33,814 nt of DNA, taken from the NCBI GenBank assembly GCA_002480525.1, contig DLCH01000009.1, forward strand, positions 291,866 through 325,679. The letters are read 5' to 3'. Below are positions 1-8,622 of this stretch, piece after piece; position 1 is the stretch's first letter; the number at the start of each line of letters is the position of its first letter. The notes beneath the pieces were generated by a model. The model saw nothing but the letters and a program-made list of their open reading frames with translations, was not told the DNA's origin and searched no databases. Made by a program: the position numbers and the translations under genes. Source of the DNA: Gammaproteobacteria bacterium UBA7803 (GTDB lineage Bacteria > Pseudomonadota > Gammaproteobacteria > Pseudomonadales > Azotimanducaceae).

Positions 1-1013
1 GTGCCCGGCCGGACCCTGGCGAACGGCCCCAGCACGCAGGACCGTCCCACCCGGGCGCCGTCGACGACGGTATGCGCCTCGAGGCGGACGCCGTCGCCGA
101 GCTCCGAATCCCGCACGACGCAGCCCGGGCCGATGTACACGTCATCGCCGAGGACCACCCGGCCCTCCAGGACCACGTTGACGTCGAGGAACGTGTCGCG
201 GCCCGCGCGGACGTCGCCGCGGACATCGAGCCGCGCCGGATCCGCCACGGACACGCCGGACGCCATCAGCGCCCGGACGAGCCGGCCCTGGAATGCGCGC
301 TCGAGGTCGGCGAGCTGGGCGCGGTCGTTCACGCCGGTGACTTCCAGCGGGTCGTCCACGCACAGGCCGGCGACCGGCACGCCGTCGGCGACGGCCATCG
401 CCACGGTGTCGGTCAGGTAGTACTCGGCCTGGGCGTTCTCCGGGCTGAGCCGGTCGAGCCACGGGGCGAGCAGCCGCTTCGGCGCCGCCATGATGCCGGA
501 GTTGATCTCCCGGATGGCACGCTGGCTCTCGTCGGCATCACGGTACTCGACGATGCCCGTGATCTCACCGTCCTGCCGGACGATTCTGCCGAGCTCCGCC
601 GGGTCTTCCAGGGTGGCAGTGACGACGGCGAGACGCCCGGCCGCCGCCTGCCGGGCGGCATCCTCGAGCACGCCCCGGCCGATCAGCGGCACGTCGCCGT
701 ACACCACCAGCACGACCGCATCGTCGGCGACGTCGGGCATGGCCTGAGCGACCGCGTGGCCCGTGCCGAGGCGCTGTGACTGCTCGACCCAGGACACGGC
801 TTCTCCCTCGAACGCCGCCTGGACCCGATCGGCGCCATGGCCGACGACCAGGTGCACCGCCGCCGGCGACAGCGTCGCGACGGTGTCGAGCACGTGCCGC
901 AGCAGCGGCCGGCCGGCCAGCGGGTGGAGCACCTTGGGCATGGCCGACGCCATGCGCTTGCCCTGGCCAGCGGCCAGCACGACGACTTCCAGGGGCGGGG
1001 TTGGCTGAGTCAT
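1..1013 (-). CDS. glmU: Bifunctional UDP-GlcNAc pyrophosphorylase / glucosamine-1-phosphate acetyltransferase, N-terminal 337 residues (cut by window edge)
   Basis: GlmU acetylates glucosamine-1-phosphate and then couples it to UTP, giving cytoplasmic UDP-GlcNAc for peptidoglycan and lipid A. The minus-strand frame opens at ATG 1013 and runs without a stop to the window edge. The N-terminus has the nucleotidyltransferase signature LAAGQGKRM at about residues 13-21, followed by MPKVLH. Further on are LGTGHA, YGDVPLI, GIVEYRD, EINSG and AEYYLTD. From about residue 250 the hexapeptide-type left-handed beta-helix begins, and the last visible residues, GPFARVRPG, match the acetyltransferase half. 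About 120 C-terminal residues are missing compared with the usual ~456. It lies 135 bases downstream of atpC, the usual gammaproteobacterial order. It has no strong Shine-Dalgarno, and a TATAAT hexamer about 27 bases upstream may give it its own transcription. Confidence 0.97.
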   Translation of the reverse strand, partial: MTQPTPPLEVVVLAAGQGKRMASAMPKVLHPLAGRPLLRHVLDTVATLSPAAVHLVVGHGADRVQAAFEGEAVSWVEQSQRLGTGHAVAQAMPDVADDAVVLVVYGDVPLIGRGVLEDAARQAAAGRLAVVTATLEDPAELGRIVRQDGEITGIVEYRDADESQRAIREINSGIMAAPKRLLAPWLDRLSPENAQAEYYLTDTVAMAVADGVPVAGLCVDDPLEVTGVNDRAQLADLERAFQGRLVRALMASGVSVADPARLDVRGDVRAGRDTFLDVNVVLEGRVVLGDDVYIGPGCVVRDSELGDGVRLEAHTVVDGARVGRSCVLGPFARVRPG

Positions 1014-1039
1014 GGTGGCGACCCGATCACAAAGCCGGG

Positions 1040-1045
1040 ATTATA
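1040..1045 (-). promoter_or_regulatory. Possible -10 element (TATAAT) for glmU
   Basis: A perfect TATAAT on the minus strand sits 27-32 bases upstream of the glmU ATG, in the gap between atpC and glmU. No recognisable -35 hexamer lies 16-18 bases further upstream, where the sequence reads CGCCGG. The match stands out in GC-rich surroundings, but promoter function is inferred only. Confidence 0.4.
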
Positions 1046-1148
1046 CGCGCCAGCGCCTCGGACCGGCGGGACGCCGGCCCGGGCTTTTGTAACCGATAGT
1101 TGGGTGGATGCCCAGGCGTCGCCGCCCGGGCGGGTGGCGGCCCTCGCC

Positions 1149-1571
1149 TCAGCGCCGGCGGCGCTTCAGCTCCTCGACGGTGCGCTGGCGCGCCATGGCC
1201 TCGGCGAGCTGGGCGGCGGCGACCGAGTACTCGACGGCGCCGGTGCGCTCCTGCAGGGCGTGCTCGGCGGCCTTGGCCGCTTCGGCCGCCGCAGCCTCGT
1301 CGAGGTCTTCGGCGCGTACGGCGGTATCCGCCAGCAGGGTCACCACACCGGGCTGCACTTCCAGGAAGCCGCCGGAGGCGAAGAACACCTCTTCCTCGCC
1401 GTTGTCGAACTTGAGGCGCACGGGACCCGGCCGGATGCCCGTCAGCAGCGGGGCGTGCCCGGGCATGATGCCGAGCTCGCCGACCGTGCCGGTCACGCTC
1501 ACCAGCGTCACCCGGCCGGAGAAGATCTCCTCCTCCGCGCTGACGATGTCGCAATGCATGGTCATGGCCAT
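1149..1571 (-). CDS. atpC: F1Fo ATP synthase subunit epsilon
   Basis: The epsilon subunit joins the F1 central stalk to the c-ring and can inhibit ATP hydrolysis. The 140-residue product matches the usual length (139 in E. coli). It opens MAMTMHCDIVSAE and continues with the conserved EEIFSG, GELGIMPGHAPLLT and GFLEVQPGVVTLLAD of the beta-sandwich domain. After these comes a helical C-terminal hairpin rich in Ala and Glu ending in RRRR. The start at 1571 has GAGGAG about 8 bases upstream; the internal ATGs at residues 3 and 5 are less well placed. It is the last atp gene, 28 bases after atpD. Confidence 0.97.
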   Translation of the reverse strand: MAMTMHCDIVSAEEEIFSGRVTLVSVTGTVGELGIMPGHAPLLTGIRPGPVRLKFDNGEEEVFFASGGFLEVQPGVVTLLADTAVRAEDLDEAAAAEAAKAAEHALQERTGAVEYSVAAAQLAEAMARQRTVEELKRRRR

Positions 1572-1599
1572 AGGGGCGCTCCTCGCTGTCCGGCGCGGC

Positions 1600-2985
1600 T
1601 TACTGGCTTTCCATCCGCTTGGCCTTCTCCACCGCGTCTTCGATGGTGCCGACCATGTAGAAGGCGTCCTCCGGCAGGTGGTCGTACTCGCCGTCGAGAA
1701 TCGCCTTGAAGCTGCGCACCGTGTCGTCACGGGTGACGTAGACGCCCGGATTGCCGGTGAACACCTCGGCGACGAAGAAGCTCTGGGAGAAGAACTTCTG
1801 CATCTTCCGCGCCCGGTAGACGAGCTGCTTGTCCTCTTCGGACAGCTCGTCCATGCCGAGAATGGCGATGATGTCCCGCAGCTCCTGGTAGCGCTGCAGC
1901 ACCTGCTGCACGCCGCGGGCCACCTCGTAGTGCTCCTGGCCGACCACCAGCGGGTCGAGCTGGCGGCTGGTGGAGTCCAGCGGGTCCACGGCCGGGTAGA
2001 TGCCAAGGTCGGTGATGGCCCGGGACAGGGTCACCGTGGAGTCGAGGTGGGCGAAGGTGGTCGCCGGCGACGGGTCGGTGAGGTCGTCCGCAGGCACGTA
2101 CACCGCCTGCACCGAGGTGATGGAGCCGGTCTTGGTGGTGGTGATCCGCTCCTGGAGGACACCCATCTCCTCGGCCAGGGTCGGCTGGTAACCCACCGCG
2201 GAGGGCATCCGGCCGAGCAGTGCCGACACCTCGGTGCCCGCCAGGGTGTACCGGTAAATGTTGTCGACGAACAGCAGCACGTCGCGGCCTTCGTCACGGA
2301 ACTTCTCGGCCAGGGTCAGGCCGGTGAGCGCCACCCGCAGGCGGTTGCCCGGCGGCTCGTTCATCTGGCCGAACACCAGGGAGATCTTGTCGAGTACCCC
2401 GGAGTCCTGCATCTCGTGGTAGAAGTCGTTGCCTTCCCGGGTACGCTCGCCCACGCCGGCGAACACGGACAGGCCCGAGTGCTCGGTGGCGATGTTGCGG
2501 ATCAGCTCCAGCATGGTCACGGTCTTGCCCACGCCGGCGCCGCCGAACAGGCCCACCTTGCCGCCTTTGGCGAAGGGGCAGATCAGGTCGATGACCTTGA
2601 TTCCGGTCTCGAGCACTTCGTTGCCGCCGGCCTGATCCTCGTAGGAGGGCGCCTCGCGGTGAATGGGCATCTGCTCCCGGGCGTTGACCTGGCCCTTCTC
2701 GTCGATGGGCTCGCCGAGCACGTTCATGATGCGGCCGAGGGTTTCCTCGCCCACCGGGATGGAGATGGCGTGCCCGGTGTTCTCCACCGGCAGCCCCCGG
2801 GACAGACCGTCCGAGGAGCCCATGGCGATCGTCCGCACCACGCCGTCGCCGAGCTGCTGCTGCACCTCCAGCGTCAGGCCGGTCTCGGTGACCAGAAGCG
2901 CGTCGTACACCTTGGGCACGTTCTCGCGCTCGAACTCCACGTCGATGACCGCGCCGATGATTTGAACGATTCGACCGCTGCTCAT
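1600..2985 (-). CDS. atpD: F1Fo ATP synthase subunit beta (catalytic)
   Basis: The beta subunit carries the catalytic nucleotide site of the F1 head and makes ATP in the cytoplasmic (alpha-beta)3 hexamer. The 461-residue length is normal. Visible motifs are the Walker A GGAGVGKT at 148-155, GERTREG from residue 179, the LLFVDNIYRYT Walker B region, and the DELSEED segment near the C-terminus that contacts gamma and epsilon. The start is ATG 2985. The gene follows atpG across a 109-base gap containing a large perfect palindrome (3021-3081), and the long gap is unusual inside this otherwise tight operon. Confidence 0.99.
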   Translation of the reverse strand: MSSGRIVQIIGAVIDVEFERENVPKVYDALLVTETGLTLEVQQQLGDGVVRTIAMGSSDGLSRGLPVENTGHAISIPVGEETLGRIMNVLGEPIDEKGQVNAREQMPIHREAPSYEDQAGGNEVLETGIKVIDLICPFAKGGKVGLFGGAGVGKTVTMLELIRNIATEHSGLSVFAGVGERTREGNDFYHEMQDSGVLDKISLVFGQMNEPPGNRLRVALTGLTLAEKFRDEGRDVLLFVDNIYRYTLAGTEVSALLGRMPSAVGYQPTLAEEMGVLQERITTTKTGSITSVQAVYVPADDLTDPSPATTFAHLDSTVTLSRAITDLGIYPAVDPLDSTSRQLDPLVVGQEHYEVARGVQQVLQRYQELRDIIAILGMDELSEEDKQLVYRARKMQKFFSQSFFVAEVFTGNPGVYVTRDDTVRSFKAILDGEYDHLPEDAFYMVGTIEDAVEKAKRMESQ

Positions 2986-3020
2986 GTTTTCCTTGCCTCT
3001 CAGTGTTCTCTGCCTGCCTT

Positions 3021-3081
3021 CGTAGGAGCGGCCTCCTGGCCGCGATTCCGAACCGGTCGCGGCCAGGAGGCCGCTCCTACG
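3021..3081. repeat. REP-like perfect palindrome between atpG and atpD
   Basis: Bases 3021-3045 and 3057-3081 form a perfect 25-bp inverted repeat around an 11-base loop. The arm starts cgtaggagcggcc and contains ggaggccgctcctac in the other orientation. This resembles the GTAGGAGCGGCC-type repetitive extragenic palindromes common in Pseudomonas and relatives, which are usually scattered between genes; that resemblance is from family knowledge. In the atp mRNA it would form a very stable hairpin between the gamma and beta cistrons. There is no U-run after it, so it does not look like an intrinsic terminator. I see no second copy in the window. Confidence 0.85.
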
Positions 3082-3094
3082 GGCGTGGGATTCG

Positions 3095-3955
3095 TTAAAC
3101 CGCTGCCGCGCCCCCGACGATCTCGGCGATTTCCTGGGTGATCGCCGCCTGCCGGGCGCTGTTGTAGATCAGCGTCAGCTCGTCGATCAGCTTGTCCGCG
3201 TTCTCGGTGGCGTTCTTCATGGCGATCATCTTGGCCGCCTGCTCGCAGGCGCTGTTCTCGACCACGGCCTGATACACCTGGGACTCGATGTAGCGCACCA
3301 TCAGCGCCTCGATCAGCTCCCGCGCGTCCGGCTCGTAGAGATAGTCCCAGCGGTGGGCGTACTCGGCCTCTTCGGCCGGGTCGAGGGGCAGCAGCTGCCG
3401 GACCACCGGCGACTGGGTCATGGTGTTGACGAACTCGTTGCTGGCGATGAACAGACGGTCGATCCGCCCTTCCTCGTACGCGTCGAGCATGACCTTGATG
3501 CCGCCGATCAGCTCGGCCACCGTCGGCACCTCGCCGACGCCGTTGATGGCGGCTGCGACGTTGCCGCCCACGGCGCGGAAGAAGCCCTGGGCTTTGTTGC
3601 CGATCAGCGCGAGCTCGCACTCCACGCCCTTGTTCTGCCAGTCGGCCATGTCCTTGAGCAGAACCCGGAACAGGTTGACGTTAAGGCCGCCGCACAGTCC
3701 CTTGTCCGTGGACACGACGATGTAGCCGACGCGTCTGACCTCCCGGTCCTCCATGTAGATGTGGCGGTACTCGGGGTTGGCGTTGGCGAGATGGCCGATC
3801 ACCGCGCGGATCTTCTCCGAGTACGGCTTGCCCTCGCGCATGCGCTCCTGGGTGCGGCGCATCTTGCTGGCCGCCACCATCTGCATGGCGCTGGTGATCT
3901 TCTGCGTGTTGGACACGCTGCCGATCTTCTTCTTGATCTCTTTGCCGACTGCCAT
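3095..3955 (-). CDS. atpG: F1Fo ATP synthase subunit gamma
   Basis: Gamma is the rotating central shaft that couples the c-ring to the catalytic beta subunits. The 286-residue product has the family N-terminus MAVGKEIKKKI followed by VSNTQKITSAMQMVAASKMRR, a middle STDKGLCGGLN segment, and a C-terminal helix with KNATENADKLIDELTLIYN ending in ITQEIAEIVGGAAAV. This covers the expected length. The start is ATG 3955, 48 bases downstream of atpA. After its TAA stop the mRNA enters the palindrome at 3021-3081. Confidence 0.98.
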   Translation of the reverse strand: MAVGKEIKKKIGSVSNTQKITSAMQMVAASKMRRTQERMREGKPYSEKIRAVIGHLANANPEYRHIYMEDREVRRVGYIVVSTDKGLCGGLNVNLFRVLLKDMADWQNKGVECELALIGNKAQGFFRAVGGNVAAAINGVGEVPTVAELIGGIKVMLDAYEEGRIDRLFIASNEFVNTMTQSPVVRQLLPLDPAEEAEYAHRWDYLYEPDARELIEALMVRYIESQVYQAVVENSACEQAAKMIAMKNATENADKLIDELTLIYNSARQAAITQEIAEIVGGAAAV

Positions 3956-4003
3956 AGCTCGCTCGCGGTTGTCGTCGTGCCGGTACGGGCTTCGATGGTC
4001 TCC

Positions 4004-5548
<1,545 letters not shown>

Positions 5549-5622
5549 GTTGGCTTCCTCAGTTTCTTCACACCACCGTGCCGGTGGGCCACCACGTCGG
5601 GGGCTGCCTGTCGGGCGCCCGC

Positions 5623-5661
5623 CGAGGGCGAAGCCAGCGCCGCCGAAGGCGCCGGCCCTCG
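5623..5661 (-). other. Stem-loop in the atpH-atpA gap
   Basis: The arms cgagggc (5623-5629) and gccctcg (5655-5661) are perfectly complementary. Between them a nested gcgcc/ggcgc stem forms around gccgaa. In the minus-strand mRNA the hairpin begins directly after the atpH stop codon and ends about 75 bases before atpA. There is no U-run, so it looks like an mRNA stability, processing or pausing element rather than a terminator. The function is inferred. Confidence 0.5.
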
Positions 5662-5662
5662 A

Positions 5663-6202
5663 TCAATTTCGCTGCAACGTCTCGGCCAGCTTGTCCAGGC
5701 GACCGCGCAGCGAGGCGTCGATGACGGTGTCACCGGCCCGGATGACTGCGCCGCCGATCACGCTCTCGTCGACCCGTCCGGTCAGGTTCACTTCCCGATC
5801 GAACTTCCGCTGAAGCGCGGAACGGAGCTTTTCGCTCTGCTCGGCGGACAGCTCGTAGGCGGTGACGACTTCCACGTCGAGCACGCGTTCTTCCTCCGCC
5901 TTGCGGACCTCGAACTGCTCCTGAACGTCACCCAGCACACCGAGCCGCTTGTTGCCGGCGAGGACGTGCACCAGATTGCGGCCGCGGTCGTTCAGCTCGT
6001 CGTCGCACAGGTCGATGAGCTGACGCGCCTTGACCTCGTCCGCCAGCTCCGGAGAGTCCAGGAGCTGCCGGACCTTCGGCTCCGCCGCGGCAGCCGCCAG
6101 AAAGGACAGCATGCGGGACCAGGTGTCGAGGGTCTGTTCGCGCTTGGCCAGTTCGAAGACGGCGTTGGCGTAGGGTCGGGCCAGGGTGGCGAGTTCGGCC
6201 AT
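5663..6202 (-). CDS. atpH: F1Fo ATP synthase subunit delta
   Basis: Delta clamps the peripheral stalk (b subunits) to the top of the F1 head. The product from ATG 6202 is 179 residues, opening MAELATLARPYANAVFELAK, which matches the AtpH N-terminus (E. coli MSEFITVARPYAKAAF). The C-terminal domain has the family pattern VIGGAVIRAGDTVIDASLRG followed by RLDKLAETL. Upstream in-frame codons remain open, but they overlap atpF and lack family similarity, so 6202 is preferred. The start is 4 bases after the atpF stop, consistent with translational coupling. Confidence 0.97.
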   Translation of the reverse strand: MAELATLARPYANAVFELAKREQTLDTWSRMLSFLAAAAAEPKVRQLLDSPELADEVKARQLIDLCDDELNDRGRNLVHVLAGNKRLGVLGDVQEQFEVRKAEEERVLDVEVVTAYELSAEQSEKLRSALQRKFDREVNLTGRVDESVIGGAVIRAGDTVIDASLRGRLDKLAETLQRN

Positions 6203-6206
6203 GGGC

Positions 6207-6677
6207 TCAGAGCTCCGCGGCGAGCTTGTCGAGCAGCTCGCTGTGACGGTTCTGATCCACGCTCGCACCGAGAATCTTCTCGGCGCCGGCCACGGCCAGC
6301 ACGGCCACCTGGCCGCGCAGGGCTTCCTTGGCGCGGTTGACCTCCTGCTCGATCTCCGCCTGCTGAGCCTCGCGCAGGCGTTCACCCTCGGCGCGCGCCT
6401 CGTTCTTCGCGTTCTCGATCATCTGGTTCGCCTGCTGGCGCGCCTGCTCGAGAATCTTGGCGGCCTCGTCCTTGGCGTCGCGGAGCTGATCCGTCGCGCG
6501 CTCCTGAGCCAGCTCGAGGTCCTTCTCTGCGCGCTCCGCGGCCGCCAGCCCTTCGCCGATGGCCTTCTGACGCTCCTGCATGGCAGTCATCAGGGGCGGC
6601 CAGATGTACTTCCAGCAGAACCACACGAACACCAGGAACGTGATGGTCTGGCCGAAGAACGTAAGCGTGAGATTCAT
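6207..6677 (-). CDS. atpF: F1Fo ATP synthase subunit b
   Basis: Two b subunits form the peripheral stator stalk. The product has exactly the E. coli length (156 residues), with one N-terminal membrane helix (about 5-27, MNLTLTFFGQTITFLVFVWF then WKYIWPPL). A long charged, heptad-rich coiled coil full of Glu, Ala, Gln and Arg follows. The C-terminus, VDQNRHSELLDKLAAEL, contacts delta. A good GAGGTG Shine-Dalgarno precedes ATG 6677 by about 4 bases. Confidence 0.98.
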   Translation of the reverse strand: MNLTLTFFGQTITFLVFVWFCWKYIWPPLMTAMQERQKAIGEGLAAAERAEKDLELAQERATDQLRDAKDEAAKILEQARQQANQMIENAKNEARAEGERLREAQQAEIEQEVNRAKEALRGQVAVLAVAGAEKILGASVDQNRHSELLDKLAAEL

Positions 6678-6735
6678 GTGCTCACCTCAATTCCTATGCA
6701 CGAAGGGCCGAAGTCCATGCCCCGGCCCGCCGGAC

Positions 6736-6969
6736 TCATCCGCCCAGAGCGAAGATCAGGTACAGGCTGATACCCACGGCAATCATGGGCACGGCGTCGA
6801 CCAGGCCGAGAATGATGAACAGCTGGGTGCGAAGCATCGGCAGCAGCTCCGGCTGACGCGCGACGCCTTCCATGAACTTGCCACCCAGGATACCCACGCC
6901 GATGGCGGCGCCGATGGCGCCGAGGCCCATCATCAGTGCGGCTGCTACGTACAATAGATCCATGATCAC
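6736..6969 (-). CDS. atpE: F1Fo ATP synthase subunit c (H+-type)
   Basis: Subunit c oligomerises into the membrane rotor ring. The 77-residue product is two transmembrane helices joined by the polar loop ARQPELLP. The first helix has the glycine-rich GAIGAAIGVGILGG pattern. The ion-binding carboxylate is Asp58 in GLVDAVPMIA, without the Gln, Glu and Ser residues that mark Na+-coupled rings, so a proton-driven enzyme is inferred. ATG 6969 has GGAG 5 bases upstream. The second ATG at codon 3 aligns with MDLLY of other c subunits but is less well spaced. Confidence 0.98.
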   Translation of the reverse strand: MIMDLLYVAAALMMGLGAIGAAIGVGILGGKFMEGVARQPELLPMLRTQLFIILGLVDAVPMIAVGISLYLIFALGG

Positions 6970-7055
6970 TCCACGTTTCGAGTTTTGTTGTCGCCCTGCG
7001 GGTTCCTACCCATTCGGACCGGTTGATTCAGTGCACGTCCCGGCTGCTCCGGGGG

Positions 7056-7904
7056 TCAGTGCTCCGACTCCACGTCGTGCGCCTGCGCCAGATACACCAC
7101 CGACAGCACGGCGAAGATGCCCGCCTGCAGCGTGATGATCAGCACGTGGAACACCGCCCACCCCCACTGGAGCACGCCGCCGAAGATCCCCATGATCAGA
7201 CCGCCCGAGTACATCAGTGCGATCAGGATGAAGATCATCTCGCCGGCATAGAGGTTGCCGAACAACCGCAGCCCCAGGGAGATCGGCTTGGCCAGCAGGG
7301 TCACGCCCTCGAGAATCAGGTTCACGGGCGCGGCCCACTTCGGGAACGGATGAAACAGCAGCTCGCCGAGGAAGCCACCGAGGCCCTTCTTGGCGATGCT
7401 GAAGTAGATGACGAGCAGGAACACGGCAAAGGCCATGCCCAGGGTGATGTTGGGGTCGGTGGTCGGCACCACCTTCATGTAATGGATGCCGACGGCGCTC
7501 GCGGCCATGGGAATCCAGTCGACGGGCACGAGGTCCATCAGGTTCATCAGGAACACCCACACGAAGATGGTCAGCGCCATGGGCGCGATCATGCTGTTCT
7601 GATGGGTGAAGATGCTGCGGACGTTGTCGTCGACGAAGTCGACGATCATCTCGACGAAGTTCTGCAGGCCGCCGGGCACCCCGGAGGTGGCCCGCTTGGC
7701 GGCGCTGCGGAACACCAGCACGAACACGACGCCCAGCAGGATCGACCAGAACATGGAGTCGACGTTGATCGACATGAACCCCATGGCGGCCGCCTCTTCG
7801 GCGCTGTGGGCCAGGCCCCAGGTGCCATCGGGGTGCTGACCGAACACCAGGTTGGTCAGGTGGTGTTTGATGTAGTCGGCGGAAGTTTCGGTGCCAGTCG
7901 CCAT
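7056..7904 (-). CDS. atpB: F1Fo ATP synthase subunit a
   Basis: Subunit a provides the proton half-channels next to the c-ring in the inner membrane. The product has 282 residues and several membrane segments. The essential arginine is Arg213 in ISLGLRLFGNLYAGE, and the last helix contains LIITLQAGIFAVLSVVYL. The early QNFVEMIVDFVDDNVR and the FVWVFLMNLMDLVPVDWIP segment are also typical. The start is ATG 7904, 72 bases after the atpI stop. The 86-base gap before atpE contains no gene. Confidence 0.98.
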   Translation of the reverse strand: MATGTETSADYIKHHLTNLVFGQHPDGTWGLAHSAEEAAAMGFMSINVDSMFWSILLGVVFVLVFRSAAKRATSGVPGGLQNFVEMIVDFVDDNVRSIFTHQNSMIAPMALTIFVWVFLMNLMDLVPVDWIPMAASAVGIHYMKVVPTTDPNITLGMAFAVFLLVIYFSIAKKGLGGFLGELLFHPFPKWAAPVNLILEGVTLLAKPISLGLRLFGNLYAGEMIFILIALMYSGGLIMGIFGGVLQWGWAVFHVLIITLQAGIFAVLSVVYLAQAHDVESEH

Positions 7905-7976
7905 GCCGTTTCCGTTTCGATTACCGGGCCTGCCCGTTTCAATCCGAGACCCCGGCGACGGCCGCCGCGATCCCGC

Positions 7977-8393
7977 TCACTCGCCTGACCCGTCCGGACC
8001 GGCGCTGCCCGCCCGTGCCCAGGTCAGCGGTCCGACGACGTACATCGCCTGCATCAGGATCAGGGTCGACAGAAAGCCGAGCGGTTCGGGCTCGAGCACC
8101 ATGAAGACCAGCACCATCGATGTCAGGGTCAGGATCAACCTGGCGGCGCCGTGGGCGAGCAACCGCCCTGGCGACCGCTCCGCCGTGGCCCGCCAGGCGA
8201 ACCAGGCTCCCGGCAGGACGACTACCGCCCCGGCCAGGAGCGCCGCCTTCGGCTCGGCGCCTTCGTGCCAATTCTCGATCAATGAGAGCCCGGCCGCGAC
8301 TACCAGCGAGGTCATCGCCTGCAGCCCGACGATGACCAGCGGCAACCGCCGCTCGCGGTCACCACGTGCCGCGCCGGGCCGCGTCATGTCCAT
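7977..8393 (-). CDS. atpI: ATP synthase subunit I (c-ring assembly factor)
   Basis: AtpI is a small membrane protein at the head of atp operons that helps c-ring assembly and is not part of the final enzyme. The 138-residue product has a basic N-terminus and four predicted hydrophobic segments (roughly 18-40, 48-68, 80-100 and 108-128), in line with the weakly conserved AtpI family. Identification rests mainly on position directly upstream of atpB, size and topology. The start ATG 8393 lies about 37 bases downstream of the -10 hexamer of the operon promoter. Confidence 0.88.
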   Translation of the reverse strand: MDMTRPGAARGDRERRLPLVIVGLQAMTSLVVAAGLSLIENWHEGAEPKAALLAGAVVVLPGAWFAWRATAERSPGRLLAHGAARLILTLTSMVLVFMVLEPEPLGFLSTLILMQAMYVVGPLTWARAGSAGPDGSGE

Positions 8394-8429
8394 CCCGCTC
8401 CAGCCGGCGGGCCCCCAAATGCGGCGCGT

Positions 8430-8458
8430 ATTATAGGGACGCGGTATCCCGGGTTCAA
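8430..8458 (-). promoter_or_regulatory. Sigma70-type promoter of the atp operon
   Basis: On the minus strand, TTGAAC (8458-8453) and TATAAT (8435-8430) are separated by exactly 17 bases. The -10 is consensus and the -35 matches 4 of 6. Transcription would start near 8423, giving an untranslated leader of about 30 bases before atpI. It lies between parB and atpI, where an operon promoter is expected. Confidence 0.8.
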
Positions 8459-8477
8459 CGAATGTGACACCCGGGAT
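8446..8477. other. Inverted repeat over the atp promoter -35 region
   Basis: atcccggg (8446-8453) and cccgggat (8470-8477) form a perfect 8-bp inverted repeat with a 16-base spacer. One arm abuts and slightly overlaps the -35 hexamer of the atp promoter. It could be an operator for a dimeric regulator or the end of the parB transcript. No U-run follows on the minus strand, so an intrinsic terminator is unlikely. Confidence 0.4.
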
Positions 8478-8523
8478 GTAAGCGAAGTCTTCGTACCCGT
8501 CCTTCGGTTTTTCCGTCGGCTGC

Positions 8524-8591
8524 CGATCCGGTTGTCTTCGCTCCGGTTCCTTTCGCTCCGGATCTCTCCGATCCGGCTCCCTTCGCTCCGG
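8524..8591. repeat. Short degenerate direct repeats upstream of the atp promoter
   Basis: Two 23-base copies, cgatccgg-N4-cttcgctccgg, lie at 8524-8546 and 8569-8591, 45 bases apart. A third partial ttcgctccgg lies between them. Together with the flanking sequence they fill most of the 229-base gap between parB and atpI. No convincing gene is present: the only minus-strand frame here is a low-complexity Arg/Ser/Ile-rich string. Confidence 0.6.
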
Positions 8592-8622
8592 ATTCTGCCG
8601 ACACGGCTCCGGCGGCCCGTCC

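Noticed and set aside
1063..1077. ccggcg/cgccgg hairpin after atpC as an intrinsic terminator of the atp operon
   Set aside because: The stem is only 6 bp and no U-run follows on the minus strand. The nearby tttt is on the wrong side for atp transcription.
7138..7153. CACGTGGAACA resembling a parS half-site in atpB
   Set aside because: Only one half matches (about 11 of 16 positions), and the other arm is unrelated. Other CACGTG cores at about 16728, 25526 and 28085 match even less.
8446..8477. Inverted repeat after parB as an intrinsic terminator
   Set aside because: There is no U-run after the stem on the minus strand, and it overlaps the atp promoter, which fits a regulatory site better.
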